Shown here: in pieces, positions 1-9,388 of the stretch
How the letters are laid out: every line of letters begins with the position of its first letter
Numbering within the stretch: position 1 is the first letter of the stretch
DNA from: Acinetobacter sp. C32I
GTDB taxonomy: Bacteria > Pseudomonadota > Gammaproteobacteria > Pseudomonadales > Moraxellaceae
NCBI RefSeq assembly: GCF_023702715.1
Contig: NZ_CP098480.1
Location: forward strand, 2,046,001-2,110,000
Reading direction: 5' to 3'
DNA length: 64,000 nucleotides
Notes under the pieces: generated by a model
What the model was told of the DNA's origin: nothing
Databases searched by the model: none
Seen by the model: the letters and a program-made list of their open reading frames with translations, nothing else
Position numbers and translations under genes: made by a program

Positions 1-1741
1 TTATCGTGATAAGCAATATTTTCATTGCTTCGGCTGTCAGGCCAACGGCAATGCCATTCGCTTCTTGATGGATATTGATGGTCGTAATTTTGTCGATGTG
101 ATGAAAGAACTGTCGAATAAAACAGGCATCGAACTCCCCAAAGACAATCAGGACAATAAAAAACTCTCTTATAAACGCAGCCCTCAGCAAGTTGCGGCTC
201 CACAGCCAACAGTTGTACCTGTAGTCGAGAATGCCACACCCGCACCCGAGACTGAGGAGTTTATCGACGGACATTTTATCGATATGGATCGTTATATGGA
301 TGATCCTTTTGCCCAGTTCGATCCATCATTCAGTATTATCGATGAACAGGTGCAGGAAGGTAATCTTTACGATTTATTGGAAAATGTAGCGCAATTCTAC
401 GAACGCCAACTCCCAAATAGTCAAAAGGCACAGAACTATTTTAAACAGCGTGGCTTATCCACACAGACCATTCAATTTTGGCGTTTGGGTTATGCCCCTG
501 AAGACTGGCAGCATTTAGAAAAAGCCTTTCCACAAGATATTGAAGGTTTAAAACAACTTGGCTTAATTCGTTCCAGTGACAGTGGTCGAGATTTCGATTT
601 ATTGCGTGAACGTGTCATCTTCCCGATTCGTGATCATAAAGGCCGTGTGGTAGGTTTTGGGGGGCGCGCCTTAAACGATGAGATTAAGCCCAAATATATC
701 AACTCGCCTGATTCGGAAGTGTTCCATAAGAATCAATTGCTTTATGGCTTATATGAAGGCCGTAAACTCAAGGCCAATGACTGGTTGATGGTCGAAGGTT
801 ATATGGACGTGATTGCCTTGCAGCAATATGGAATTAATGGTGCTGTCGCAACACTAGGAACAGCCAGTAATGCCGATCATTTAACCACCCTGTTTAAACA
901 AAATTCTCGAATTACCATTGCCTTTGATGGCGATGCCGCAGGTCAAAAAGCGGCACGACGCACCTTGGAAATTGCACTACCACTACTCAATGATGGTCGT
1001 GAATTAAAATTCTTTGTACTTCCTAATGAGCACGATCCTGACTCGCTGATTCGTCGTGAAGGCTTAGAAAACTTCCAAAAATTATTACAGCAAGCGCCGC
1101 TTTTATCTGACTTTGTGTTTGCTCATTTAACAGGACAGCATGACGTCAGTACCCCTGAAGGCAAAAGTCTGGTCATGGGTGAACTGCGTGAATTAACGGA
1201 GTTATTACCCAAACATGGCTCATTCCGTTATTTGCTGAGTCAGTCTTTCCGTGAAAAACTCGGTCTAGGCAAACGCTTTACCCCGCAAATCAGCCACGAT
1301 GCCTCTTTATCTTTTAATATTCAGACCAAAGATGAAGATTTTGCGGTAGCAATTCTGATGCATCATCCCTTCCTGTATATTCATTTTGAAGAGCTACGCG
1401 CGGTGATTGATCAAAATGAATTATTGGCCAAGATTTTAGCGGCGCTGAATATTGTATTTGATGATCTTCCTGATGATCAGGAATTGGCAACCTATTATGT
1501 GCTGGGCGGTTGTAGTAGTTATAGCCATGAACTGGCTGATATTATGCAGCGTACCAATATCCAATCCTTAACCCAAGCACCTGAAGTTGCCGATAAACTT
1601 GCGAAAGAATATGCGCTAGGGCTACAAGAGAAGTATTTGCGCTTAAAACTAAAATCGCCAATTTCTTTAATTGAATCGCGTAATTTACGTCAACAACTGA
1701 ATGAATTGACCAAACAGATTAGTTTGCGTTTATTGTCTTAA
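1..1741 (+). CDS. dnaG: DNA primase DnaG (5' partial)
   Basis: Makes RNA primers for DNA replication. The reading frame is open from the first bases of the window, so the gene starts upstream. The first codons encode the end of the CHC2 zinc finger (HCFGC followed by QANGNAI). The central Toprim domain shows EGYMD near base 800 and DGDAAG near base 930, the metal-binding acidic motifs of primases. The roughly 150-residue helical C-terminus matches the DnaB-binding region. The first Met visible (base 65) is internal. It converges with hemA, 7 bp away, and no terminator hairpin is visible between them. Identity is certain; only the N-terminus is missing. Confidence 0.97.
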   Translation, partial: YRDKQYFHCFGCQANGNAIRFLMDIDGRNFVDVMKELSNKTGIELPKDNQDNKKLSYKRSPQQVAAPQPTVVPVVENATPAPETEEFIDGHFIDMDRYMDDPFAQFDPSFSIIDEQVQEGNLYDLLENVAQFYERQLPNSQKAQNYFKQRGLSTQTIQFWRLGYAPEDWQHLEKAFPQDIEGLKQLGLIRSSDSGRDFDLLRERVIFPIRDHKGRVVGFGGRALNDEIKPKYINSPDSEVFHKNQLLYGLYEGRKLKANDWLMVEGYMDVIALQQYGINGAVATLGTASNADHLTTLFKQNSRITIAFDGDAAGQKAARRTLEIALPLLNDGRELKFFVLPNEHDPDSLIRREGLENFQKLLQQAPLLSDFVFAHLTGQHDVSTPEGKSLVMGELRELTELLPKHGSFRYLLSQSFREKLGLGKRFTPQISHDASLSFNIQTKDEDFAVAILMHHPFLYIHFEELRAVIDQNELLAKILAALNIVFDDLPDDQELATYYVLGGCSSYSHELADIMQRTNIQSLTQAPEVADKLAKEYALGLQEKYLRLKLKSPISLIESRNLRQQLNELTKQISLRLLS

Positions 1742-1748
1742 TTATCCA

Positions 1749-3032
1749 TTACTGGCGTGGCTTACGTTCGTGTTCAAACACATCTTGCAGATGTTGCTGT
1801 AGCCATTCGAAATAATCTGGGTTTTCGGCTTTCGCCGCTTCTCTGAGTAGAATTGAAGTGGGATGCATCAACTTTTGTGTCAGGCGATGTGCAAACTCTT
1901 GCATCACCTGTTCTGCTGCATGACCATGTTGCAGTGATTCTAAAGCATGCGCCAACTCTTTTTGACTGACTTCTTCACTATGTTGACGATAAGCCTGAAT
2001 GGTACCACTGGCTTCTTTGACCTTTTGTTGGGTCATCAATTGGGTCGCCAATTGATTGACCATAATTTCAGCTTCAACTGCGGCCTGACGACGTTGCGCC
2101 AGGTTCTCATCAATTACGCTTTGTAAATCATCAACACCATACAAATACACGTTATCCAATGATTCCACTTTGGGATCAATGTCACGTGGAACGGCTAAAT
2201 CAACCATCAACATTTGTTGGTAGCGTCGCTTTTTCAATGCAGTTTTAACGTCTGAATATTCAATCACTTGATGCAAACTACCTGTACAGCTAGAGACCAC
2301 ATCCGCTCTATGCAAGTTTTGTGCAAGCTCAGCAAAGGGAATAATTTCCACATCAACTTGATGGGCAATTTCTTGTGCCAACAGATCTGCACGTTCACGG
2401 CTACGGTTACAAATCAGGATTTTAGCAACCCCCATTTCGGCCAAATGTTTGGCGACCAAGCTGTTCATCTCGCCTGCCGCGACCACCATCACTGTCAGTT
2501 TTTCCGTGTGGCTAAACACTTGTGAGGCCAGTTGCGCAACCGCATAACCCATTGAAACAGCATGACTTCCTACCGAGGTTTCAGAACGGACGCGCTTTGC
2601 TGCATAAAAGGCATATTCAAAGACGCTATTCAATTCAGGTGAAACGGTTTCTGCATCTTTAGACAGGGCCAATGCACTTTTCACTTGCCCTAAAATTTGC
2701 GGTTCACCTAGCATCAACGAGTCTAAACCACTGGCAACACGCATTAAATGTGTAACTGCTTGGGCATTCTCGTAACGATAAACATGATGAATTAACTGTT
2801 TTACATCAATATTATTCACTTGGGCCAGCCAAGTCAGAATGCTATCAGCATCTTCTGTCATGGCATAGACTTCGGTGCGGTTGCAGGTTGACACCACCAC
2901 CAGATCATTCAGCGATGAATGTTGGTTTTGTTCAAGCAATAGCGCAGCTAATCGCTCTGCATTGAAAGCAATTTGTTCGCGAAGTTCAACAGAAGCTGTT
3001 TGATGGTTGACGCCCAATGCAAAGAAAGACAT
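1749..3032 (-). CDS. hemA: Glutamyl-tRNA reductase HemA
   Basis: Reduces glutamyl-tRNA(Glu) to glutamate-1-semialdehyde with NADPH, the first step of C5 heme synthesis in the cytoplasm. The 427-aa length is typical. Catalytic Cys50 sits in STCNRTE, and the substrate-site motif [13 protein letters not shown] follows near residue 105. The middle is the NADPH domain, and the C-terminus is the helical dimerisation domain. It is divergent from the TPR protein/lolB operon across 79 bp, an arrangement conserved in many gammaproteobacteria. Confidence 0.97.
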   Translation of the reverse strand: MSFFALGVNHQTASVELREQIAFNAERLAALLLEQNQHSSLNDLVVVSTCNRTEVYAMTEDADSILTWLAQVNNIDVKQLIHHVYRYENAQAVTHLMRVASGLDSLMLGEPQILGQVKSALALSKDAETVSPELNSVFEYAFYAAKRVRSETSVGSHAVSMGYAVAQLASQVFSHTEKLTVMVVAAGEMNSLVAKHLAEMGVAKILICNRSRERADLLAQEIAHQVDVEIIPFAELAQNLHRADVVSSCTGSLHQVIEYSDVKTALKKRRYQQMLMVDLAVPRDIDPKVESLDNVYLYGVDDLQSVIDENLAQRRQAAVEAEIMVNQLATQLMTQQKVKEASGTIQAYRQHSEEVSQKELAHALESLQHGHAAEQVMQEFAHRLTQKLMHPTSILLREAAKAENPDYFEWLQQHLQDVFEHERKPRQ

Positions 3033-3111
3033 ATCAGATCATCATTTCGCTAAATTTATGTTATTGTGCAACATCGGTGTCATAAAAAGCATTACTTTGG
3101 ATCAATAAAAA

Positions 3112-4830
3112 TTGCGTCAGCTATATCGCCGTACCCTTTTTAGCGGCAAGACGATTAGACGGTATTCTACCACAATCTTGTTGTTAGGTAGCATGAGCTC
3201 TTATGTCTCTGCACAAGCAATACACGACATGTATGCAGACAAGAGTTTTGAACATGCCCTACAACAAAGCATGGTGGCTGAATTTTCCCTTGCTTATGAT
3301 GATATTGCAACCGCATTACACAATTATACGGTACTTGCGATTCGCAGCAATTCAACCACAATCAAACAGCGCGCCCTAGATATTGCTCTAGAATACAATG
3401 ACTTGCAATCAGCTTTAAACATTGCCACGCATTGGGTTGAGCAAGAACCGAAAGATGTTCCCGCACTGTTTTATTTGTCTCATATTGCACTCAAGACCCA
3501 TGAATATGAGTTAGCAGCAAAAACGCTGGATAAGATTCTCAATATTGATCCTACCGCCGATCTAGAAGAAATTTTAGCAGGGATTGCCCCTGAACAGGCT
3601 CAGGATCGAGAAATCTTGCTGAATGCACTCCGTGCCAGCGAGGAACGTAATAACCCTTCAATTCTGGCCTTGATCGCAGGTTTAGAAGCACAAGATGGCT
3701 TGTATGAACAAGCACTGAATAATATCAATCGGGCATTGCGCAAACGCTCAAAATCGACCAGTTTTATTCTGATGAAAGCCAACCTGTTAATGGCTTTGCA
3801 GGATGATGAAGAAACACGTAAATGGTTTGAAAAAGCCAGTCGTAAAAACAAAAATAATGTTGATGTTCGCATGGCAGAAGCACGTTATTACATTCAAATC
3901 AATCAGCAGCAAGAAGCCTTGGAAAAACTTGAAGATATTATCAAGGACCATCCCAAGGCCGAAGAAGCCTTGTTTATTGCAGGTTTAACCAGTATTGACT
4001 TAAAACAATACGAAAAAGCCGAGCAATATCTGGTTGAATTGCGCTCATCGGCAAAATATCAGAATGAAGCGTATTACTACCTTGCGATCAATGCACAGCG
4101 TAAACAGCATTATGAAACCGCAAAAGCCTATTATCGCTTGGTGGATGGTAGTTTATATATCGTTTCGCGACGCAATATGATTTCGATTTTTGAGAAACAA
4201 GGGCAACTGAATGATGCCTTACGTTTCTTGACGCAGGAACGAGTAAACTATCCACAACATGCCAGCTTCCTGTATCAGGCACAGGCCGATATTTTAAAGA
4301 AGATGGATAATAAAAAGGCAGCTTTGGCCTTACTGGATGAAGCGATTAAGAGTCTACCCGACGATCCAGAGTTGATTTATGCCGAAGTATTATTACTCGA
4401 CCCATATACTGATCGAGATAAACTAGACAAAACATTAAAGCAACTCTTAATCATTGAGCCAAATAGCCCCACCTATCTGAATGCCTATGCCTATACCTTA
4501 GCGCTGCAAAACCGCCGTCTCAAAGAGGCACGAAAATATGCAGAGTTGGCACTGGATTTTGCCCCTGAACAGGCTTCAATTTTAGATACTTTGGGCTATA
4601 TTGCCTTCCTGCAAAATGATTTTGATACCGCGGCCAAAGTTTTGGGCCAAGCCTATTCCTTAAGTGAAAATGTCAATATCGGCATTCGTTATGCCAAAGC
4701 CTTGTATATGCAAGGGGCACTCACGCAATTTAGCGAGGTGTTACAGCAATTGAAACAAAAACATGCCAATGCCCCACAATTACAACAACTTGATAGCTTA
4801 ATCTTACCCATCACCGTAAAAAAGAGTTAA
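3112..4830 (+). CDS. Exported tetratricopeptide-repeat protein
   Basis: 572 aa, starting at TTG. That start is favoured because it supplies an Arg-rich n-region, a hydrophobic stretch (TTILLLGSM) and a plausible cleavage site after VSAQA. The next Met (base 3193) would destroy the signal. The mature part is almost entirely degenerate TPR helices, for example around residues 185-330 and 370-540. It lies 4 bp upstream of lolB in an evident operon with ispE. TPR proteins at this locus are common in gammaproteobacteria, and a periplasmic scaffold role linked to the envelope is inferred. Exact function is unknown. Confidence 0.85.
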   Translation: MRQLYRRTLFSGKTIRRYSTTILLLGSMSSYVSAQAIHDMYADKSFEHALQQSMVAEFSLAYDDIATALHNYTVLAIRSNSTTIKQRALDIALEYNDLQSALNIATHWVEQEPKDVPALFYLSHIALKTHEYELAAKTLDKILNIDPTADLEEILAGIAPEQAQDREILLNALRASEERNNPSILALIAGLEAQDGLYEQALNNINRALRKRSKSTSFILMKANLLMALQDDEETRKWFEKASRKNKNNVDVRMAEARYYIQINQQQEALEKLEDIIKDHPKAEEALFIAGLTSIDLKQYEKAEQYLVELRSSAKYQNEAYYYLAINAQRKQHYETAKAYYRLVDGSLYIVSRRNMISIFEKQGQLNDALRFLTQERVNYPQHASFLYQAQADILKKMDNKKAALALLDEAIKSLPDDPELIYAEVLLLDPYTDRDKLDKTLKQLLIIEPNSPTYLNAYAYTLALQNRRLKEARKYAELALDFAPEQASILDTLGYIAFLQNDFDTAAKVLGQAYSLSENVNIGIRYAKALYMQGALTQFSEVLQQLKQKHANAPQLQQLDSLILPITVKKS

Positions 4831-4834
4831 ACCC

Positions 4835-5416
4835 ATGCGCTTGTTTTCAAAATTATGCGTCGCGGTATGTAGCAGCAGCGTTTTATTATTAACGGGCTGT
4901 CAACATTTCAGCCAGCCAAATAAAGTCGTGACTTCCCCTCAAGTGCAAGATGAAAACAACTTTAGCCTGCAAGGCAAAATTGGTGTGCGTACACCACAAC
5001 AATCTGGCAGTGCTTTTTTTACATGGGTACAGCAACAAGATCAGTTTGATATTGAGCTCACCGGAATTTTAGGGGTTGGTAAAACCCAAATTGAAGGGAA
5101 ACCAGGGCAAGTGACCTTAAACAGCGCCAAAACAGGCCTGATTACGGCTGAAACACCTGAAGAACTACTTGAGAAGGCGACCGGTTGGCAAGCGCCGATT
5201 ATGCATCTTGCCTATTGGGTACAAGCCAAGCCAGCCACTCAAAACGCCCAAACCAGCAAAGATGAAAGTAACCGTTTAAAGCAATTGGTTGAAGATGGCT
5301 GGACGGTTGATTTTAGTTATAACGATGCGCAAATCCTTCCCAATAAACTTTTGTTGAAGCAAGCGCTTGCCGATGACAAAGAAAACCGTATTACAATGGT
5401 TATTCAAAACCGATAA
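4835..5416 (+). CDS. lolB: Outer-membrane lipoprotein insertion protein LolB
   Basis: Accepts lipoproteins from LolA and inserts them in the outer membrane. It is itself a lipoprotein: the signal peptide ends in lipobox LLTGC with Cys22. The 193-aa length fits the family, and the FSLQGKIGVRTP and beta-rich core match LolB. It sits between the TPR gene (4 bp upstream) and ispE (14 bp downstream), the conserved lolB-ispE-prs order. Confidence 0.93.
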   Translation: MRLFSKLCVAVCSSSVLLLTGCQHFSQPNKVVTSPQVQDENNFSLQGKIGVRTPQQSGSAFFTWVQQQDQFDIELTGILGVGKTQIEGKPGQVTLNSAKTGLITAETPEELLEKATGWQAPIMHLAYWVQAKPATQNAQTSKDESNRLKQLVEDGWTVDFSYNDAQILPNKLLLKQALADDKENRITMVIQNR

Positions 5417-5430
5417 TTTAGATTGTTTAT

Positions 5431-6261
5431 ATGATTAGAGTGCCTTCTCCTGCCAAATTGAATTTATTTCTGCATATCACGGGTCGTCGTGACAATGGTT
5501 ATCATGAATTACAAACCATTTTCCAACTGATTGATTTATATGATTGGATGACGTTTGAACCGATTGCAGAGCCAACTATTCAAATTGAGGGTCTAAGCGA
5601 AGTCACTCTTGAACAAAACTTAATCTATCGTGCTGCACAGCTACTCAAACCACATGCAAAAAAAATCTGTGGCCTAAACATTGCCATTGAAAAAAATATT
5701 CCTATGGGTGCAGGTCTCGGTGGCGGGTCATCCAATGCCGCCACCACTCTGATTGTGCTCAACCAACTCTGGCAGTGCGATCTAAATGAACAACAATTGG
5801 CCGAGTATGCGGTACAGTTGGGGGCGGATGTTCCGATCTTCGTTTTAGGTCGAAATGCATGGGCTGAAGGCATCGGTGAACATTTATCATTCATAGACTT
5901 AGCTCAAAAAAAATTCATAATCTTAAAACCTGACTGTTTTATCAGCACTCAACAGCTTTTTTCGCAAAAAACATTGACAAGAGATTCTAAGATCACTACA
6001 TTTTGCGCCTATCAGTTACAACCTTCTAATTTTGGAAATAACTTTGAACCTCTGGCTCGACAGTTATACCCTGAAGTAGATGAAGCGATGCAATATTTAG
6101 ATCAATTTGGTCTAGCAAAGCTTACAGGTACAGGTGCTTGTGTTTTTACTGAAGTAACCGATGAAATGGATATAGAGCAAATTTTGCAAAACGCGCCTTG
6201 TAAAGCTTACTTGGTCAACAGTTTAGCAGAATCACCTCTCAAACATTTTGAAGTTACCTGA
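5431..6261 (+). CDS. ispE: 4-diphosphocytidyl-2-C-methyl-D-erythritol kinase IspE
   Basis: GHMP-family kinase that phosphorylates CDP-methylerythritol in the MEP isoprenoid pathway. The 276-aa length is standard. The N-terminal PSPAKLNLFLHI and the ATP-binding loop PMGAGLGGGSSNAA (near residue 94) are diagnostic, and LTGTGACVF near the C-terminus is the third GHMP motif. The stop codon is followed after a single base by the first tRNA-Gln, so ispE and the tRNAs are probably on one primary transcript. Confidence 0.96.
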   Translation: MIRVPSPAKLNLFLHITGRRDNGYHELQTIFQLIDLYDWMTFEPIAEPTIQIEGLSEVTLEQNLIYRAAQLLKPHAKKICGLNIAIEKNIPMGAGLGGGSSNAATTLIVLNQLWQCDLNEQQLAEYAVQLGADVPIFVLGRNAWAEGIGEHLSFIDLAQKKFIILKPDCFISTQQLFSQKTLTRDSKITTFCAYQLQPSNFGNNFEPLARQLYPEVDEAMQYLDQFGLAKLTGTGACVFTEVTDEMDIEQILQNAPCKAYLVNSLAESPLKHFEVT

Positions 6262-6262
6262 T

Positions 6263-6337
6263 AGGGGCGTCGCCAAGTGGTAAGGCACCGGGTTTTGATC
6301 TCGGCATCCGTTGGTTCGAATCCAGCCGCCCCTGCCA
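6263..6337 (+). tRNA. tRNA-Gln(TTG), copy 1
   Basis: 75 bases with encoded CCA. The acceptor stem AGGGGCG/CGCCCCT, anticodon loop TTTTGAT (anticodon TTG) and T-loop TTCGAAT are all present. It begins one base after the ispE stop codon. Confidence 0.97.
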
Positions 6338-6365
6338 ATTTTCACCTGTAGATGTATGTAATATT

Positions 6366-6440
6366 AGGGGCGTCGCCAAGTGGTAAGGCACCGGGTTTTG
6401 ATCTCGGCATCCGTTGGTTCGAATCCAGCCGCCCCTGCCA
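6366..6440 (+). tRNA. tRNA-Gln(TTG), copy 2
   Basis: Identical in sequence to copy 1, separated from it by a 28-bp spacer that has no similarity to the other spacers. Anticodon TTG and encoded CCA. Confidence 0.97.
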
Positions 6441-6458
6441 TTACATTTCATCGAATTT

Positions 6459-6533
6459 AGGGGCGTCGCCAAGTGGTAAGGCACCGGGTTTTGATCTCGG
6501 CATCCGTTGGTTCGAATCCAGCCGCCCCTGCCA
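6459..6533 (+). tRNA. tRNA-Gln(TTG), copy 3
   Basis: Identical to the other copies, 18 bp after copy 2. Anticodon TTG and encoded CCA. Confidence 0.97.
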
Positions 6534-6618
6534 TATCTTTAGACAGACTTGTTTTGCATTGATATTTGCTCAAATATATTGACATTATCCTGTAAAACCA
6601 TTAAAGTTCTGCCGCATT

Positions 6619-6693
6619 AGGGGCGTCGCCAAGTGGTAAGGCACCGGGTTTTGATCTCGGCATCCGTTGGTTCGAATCCAGCCGCCCCTGCCA
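6619..6693 (+). tRNA. tRNA-Gln(TTG), copy 4
   Basis: Identical to the other copies. The longer 85-bp spacer before it could hold a separate promoter. It ends 37 bp before the prs start. Confidence 0.97.
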
Positions 6694-6730
6694 TCCAAAT
6701 TCATTATAAGCCAACCGCCAAGGGTGCTTC

Positions 6731-7684
6731 ATGCCCAATCTTGTCGTTTTTAGTGGAAGTGCTCATCCACAGTTCGCCCAAAAAGTCGTAAGCCATTTAC
6801 ATATTCCACTCGGTGCTGCTTCTGTAAGCAAGTTCTCTGATGGAGAAATTTCAGTTGAAATTACTGAAAATGTTCGTGGTAAAGACGTTTTTATCGTTCA
6901 ATCTACTTGTGCGCCTACCAATGATAACCTAATGGAAATCTTGGTTATGGCTGATGCTTTGCGTCGCGCAAGTGCTGGTCGTATCACTGCAGTAATTCCG
7001 TATTTCGGTTATGCACGTCAAGATCGTCGTCCGCGTTCTGCTCGTGTACCTATTACTGCTAAAGTTGTTGCAGACATGCTAACAACGGTAGGTATTGACC
7101 GTGTGGTAATGATCGACTTACACGCAGACCAAATTCAAGGTTTCTTCGATATTCCTGTTGACAACATCTATGGTACGCCAGCGTTACTTGCTGACTTACG
7201 CCAGCAACAACACCACAATCTTGTGGTTGTTTCGCCTGACGTCGGTGGTGTCGTTCGTGCCCGTGCTGTTGCAAAACAAATGGGTGATATCGATTTAGCT
7301 ATCATCGATAAACGTCGCCAAAAAGCAAATGAATCACAAGTGATGCATTTGATTGGTGATGTAAAAGATCGTGACTGTGTCATCGTTGATGACATGGTAG
7401 ATACAGCAGGTACGCTTTGCAAAGCTGCGGATGCACTCAAACAATTTGGTGCACGCCGTGTCGTTGCTTATGCGACTCACCCTGTTTTATCTGGCAAAGC
7501 GATTGATAACCTTCGTAACTCTGTGATTGATGAATTGGTTGTTACAGACACCATTCCTCTTTCAGATGAGGCACTGAACCTAGGCAAAATTCGCCAAGTT
7601 TCTGTTGCAAGCATGGTTGCTGAAACAATTCGTCGTATCAATAACGAAGAATCTATTAGCGCAATGTTCGATAGTTATCTATAA
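6731..7684 (+). CDS. prs: Ribose-phosphate pyrophosphokinase Prs
   Basis: Makes PRPP from ribose-5-phosphate and ATP for nucleotide, His, Trp and NAD synthesis. 317 aa, class I. Visible motifs are [10 protein letters not shown] near residue 37, YFGYARQDR at the ATP-binding flexible region, and the PRPP loop [13 protein letters not shown] near residue 220. It lies downstream of ispE and the tRNA-Gln cluster and is followed by a clear intrinsic terminator. Confidence 0.97.
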   Translation: MPNLVVFSGSAHPQFAQKVVSHLHIPLGAASVSKFSDGEISVEITENVRGKDVFIVQSTCAPTNDNLMEILVMADALRRASAGRITAVIPYFGYARQDRRPRSARVPITAKVVADMLTTVGIDRVVMIDLHADQIQGFFDIPVDNIYGTPALLADLRQQQHHNLVVVSPDVGGVVRARAVAKQMGDIDLAIIDKRRQKANESQVMHLIGDVKDRDCVIVDDMVDTAGTLCKAADALKQFGARRVVAYATHPVLSGKAIDNLRNSVIDELVVTDTIPLSDEALNLGKIRQVSVASMVAETIRRINNEESISAMFDSYL

Positions 7685-7703
7685 TAGCCCAGCTTTTTTT
7701 CTT

Positions 7704-7727
7704 AAACCCTAGCTCGCTAGGGTTTTT
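7704..7727 (+). terminator. Intrinsic terminator after prs
   Basis: Stem AAACCCTAG / CTAGGGTTT with a CTCG loop, followed by T residues, 20 bp after the prs stop. Confidence 0.85.
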
Positions 7728-7781
7728 CTATCACTAAACTGGTCGCAAGTTTAGTTATTCAAACTCAATGAGGATATGCCC

Positions 7782-8078
7782 ATGGCAAACTTCGTATTAA
7801 ACGCTCAAGCACGTGAAGTAGCACAACAAGGGAAAGGTTCGAGCCGCCGCCTTCGCCACGCTGCTCAAATTCCAGCAATCATCTACGGTGGTAGCGCTGA
7901 GCCTGTAACCATTACTTTAGAGCTTCGTGAAATCGTTAAAGCTTTAGAAAACAACGCTTTCTTCGAAGAAGTTATCGAAATCAAAATCGGTGACAAAGTT
8001 GAAAACGTTAAAATCCAAGCGTTACAACGTCACCCAGCTAAAAACACGCCTATGCACGCTGACTTCAAACGCGCATAA
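7782..8078 (+). CDS. rplY: 50S ribosomal protein L25 (short form)
   Basis: Binds 5S rRNA in the large subunit. 98 aa from the second of two in-frame ATGs. The TGAGGA ribosome-binding site (7769-7774) is only 1 nt from the ATG at 7776 but 7 nt from 7782, so the protein starts MANFVLNAQ. KGSSRRLRH and IPAIIYGG are the L25 N-terminal 5S-binding features. There is no C-terminal Ctc extension, so it is the short E. coli-like form. It lies between prs and pth, as in many relatives. Confidence 0.93.
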   Translation: MANFVLNAQAREVAQQGKGSSRRLRHAAQIPAIIYGGSAEPVTITLELREIVKALENNAFFEEVIEIKIGDKVENVKIQALQRHPAKNTPMHADFKRA

Positions 8079-8097
8079 GTGTTAAAGGCGTAAATTA

Positions 8098-8679
8098 GTG
8101 TCAAATATTTCGCTAATTGTTGGTTTGGGCAATCCCGGCAAGGAATATGCCCAAACCCGCCATAATGCAGGTTTCTGGTTCGTTGAACAGCTTGCAGATC
8201 GTTATGGCATTTCTTTAAAAGCTGATCCTAAGTTTCATGGATACAGTGGTCGTGGTCAAATCGAAGGTCATGACGTCCGTTTATTACTCCCTACCACTTT
8301 TATGAACCGTTCTGGTCAAAGTGTCGTCCCTTTCGCGAAATTTTATCAAGTTGCACCTGAAGCAATCCTGATTGCGCATGATGAACTGGATATGAATCCT
8401 GGCATTATTCGTTTGAAAACAGGTGGCGGACACGGTGGACACAATGGTCTCCGCGATATCGTTCCGCATATCGGTGCTAATTTCCATCGTCTACGTATTG
8501 GAATTGGACATCCAGGTGCCAAAGAACGCGTTTCCGGTCATGTGCTTGGTAAAGCACCTAGCAGTGAACAAGGCTTAATGGATGCAGCCATTGACCATGC
8601 CCTATCTCAAGTGAAAATGCTTGTTGATGGACAAGTGTCTCAGGCAATGAATCAAATTAACGCTTACAAACCCGCTTAA
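8098..8679 (+). CDS. pth: Peptidyl-tRNA hydrolase Pth
   Basis: Releases peptides from prematurely dropped peptidyl-tRNA. 193 aa. The start is GTG, with AAAGG upstream at 8084-8088. The family signature GLGNPGKEYAQTRHNAGF contains the catalytic His (about residue 22), with FMNRSGQSV, the DELDMNPG loop and GGHGGHNGLR following. It is 19 bp after rplY and probably cotranscribed. Confidence 0.96.
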   Translation: MSNISLIVGLGNPGKEYAQTRHNAGFWFVEQLADRYGISLKADPKFHGYSGRGQIEGHDVRLLLPTTFMNRSGQSVVPFAKFYQVAPEAILIAHDELDMNPGIIRLKTGGGHGGHNGLRDIVPHIGANFHRLRIGIGHPGAKERVSGHVLGKAPSSEQGLMDAAIDHALSQVKMLVDGQVSQAMNQINAYKPA

Positions 8680-8818
8680 ACTGAATTGTTGATCAATCCC
8701 GCTTGCCATATTGCATTTTTAAGCGCAAAATGCGCATCAAACCGCCTATAGCCCGCGGAAAACGTGACAAGTCAACCATAAGATAATCATCTTAGGTCTT
8801 ACTCAGGAGACGCTAGCC

Positions 8819-9199
8819 ATGCTATCTCGTTTATTAAAATGTAAAATTCACCGTGCAGTTGTGACTCATGCAGAGCTTCATTATGAAGGTTCTTGTGCAA
8901 TTGATGGCGTATTAATGGACTTAGCAGGGATTCGTGAATACGAAGAAATCCACGTATGGAACGTCACTAACGGCAAACGTTTCACCACTTATGCAATCCG
9001 CGGTGAAGATGACTCAGGTATTATTTCAGTGAATGGTGGCGCAGCCCATCAGGCTGATGTTGGTGATTTAGTGATTATTGCGACTTTTGGTGATTTTACT
9101 GAAGTTGAAGCCAATCTTCACAAACCACGTTTAGTTTATGCAAATCCAGACAATACAGTGAACCACACTGCCAACTGTATTCCTGTACAAATTGCATAA
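8819..9199 (+). CDS. panD: Aspartate 1-decarboxylase PanD
   Basis: Decarboxylates L-aspartate to beta-alanine for pantothenate/CoA. 126-aa pro-enzyme. The self-cleavage site Gly24-Ser25 in YEGSC gives the pyruvoyl group. Active-site Lys9 (KCKIHRA) and Tyr58-region residues are present. It stands alone here, without panB or panC, and is followed by a strong terminator. The 139-bp gap before it shows no further gene. Confidence 0.96.
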   Translation: MLSRLLKCKIHRAVVTHAELHYEGSCAIDGVLMDLAGIREYEEIHVWNVTNGKRFTTYAIRGEDDSGIISVNGGAAHQADVGDLVIIATFGDFTEVEANLHKPRLVYANPDNTVNHTANCIPVQIA

Positions 9200-9216
9200 A
9201 CCATAAAAGATTCCTC

Positions 9217-9248
9217 AAAAGCCATGAGCCGCAGCTCATGGCTTTTTT
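9217..9248 (+). terminator. Intrinsic terminator after panD
   Basis: A 13-bp stem AAAAGCCATGAGC / GCTCATGGCTTTT with CGCA loop and T-run, 17 bp after the panD stop. Confidence 0.9.
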
Positions 9249-9388
9249 ATTGCAAGAATACAGCCCACTCAAGCACTCGGACAAAATACAAAAACACTGA
9301 AAAATAAGGCCAAGTTTTACCTAAGCAAACTTGTAAAATAGCCCTAAAATTTGTTCAATAAAAAGACAATAAAGATAATTTGAACAAT

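Noticed and set aside
6254..6582. Open frames of 76 aa on both strands over the tRNA-Gln cluster
   Set aside because: The peptides are repeated translations of the tRNA sequences; no ribosome-binding site, and overlap with four certain tRNAs.
6263..6693. Regular repeats resembling a CRISPR-like array
   Set aside because: Each repeat folds as a full tRNA with anticodon TTG and CCA end; spacers vary from 18 to 85 bp and no cas genes exist nearby.
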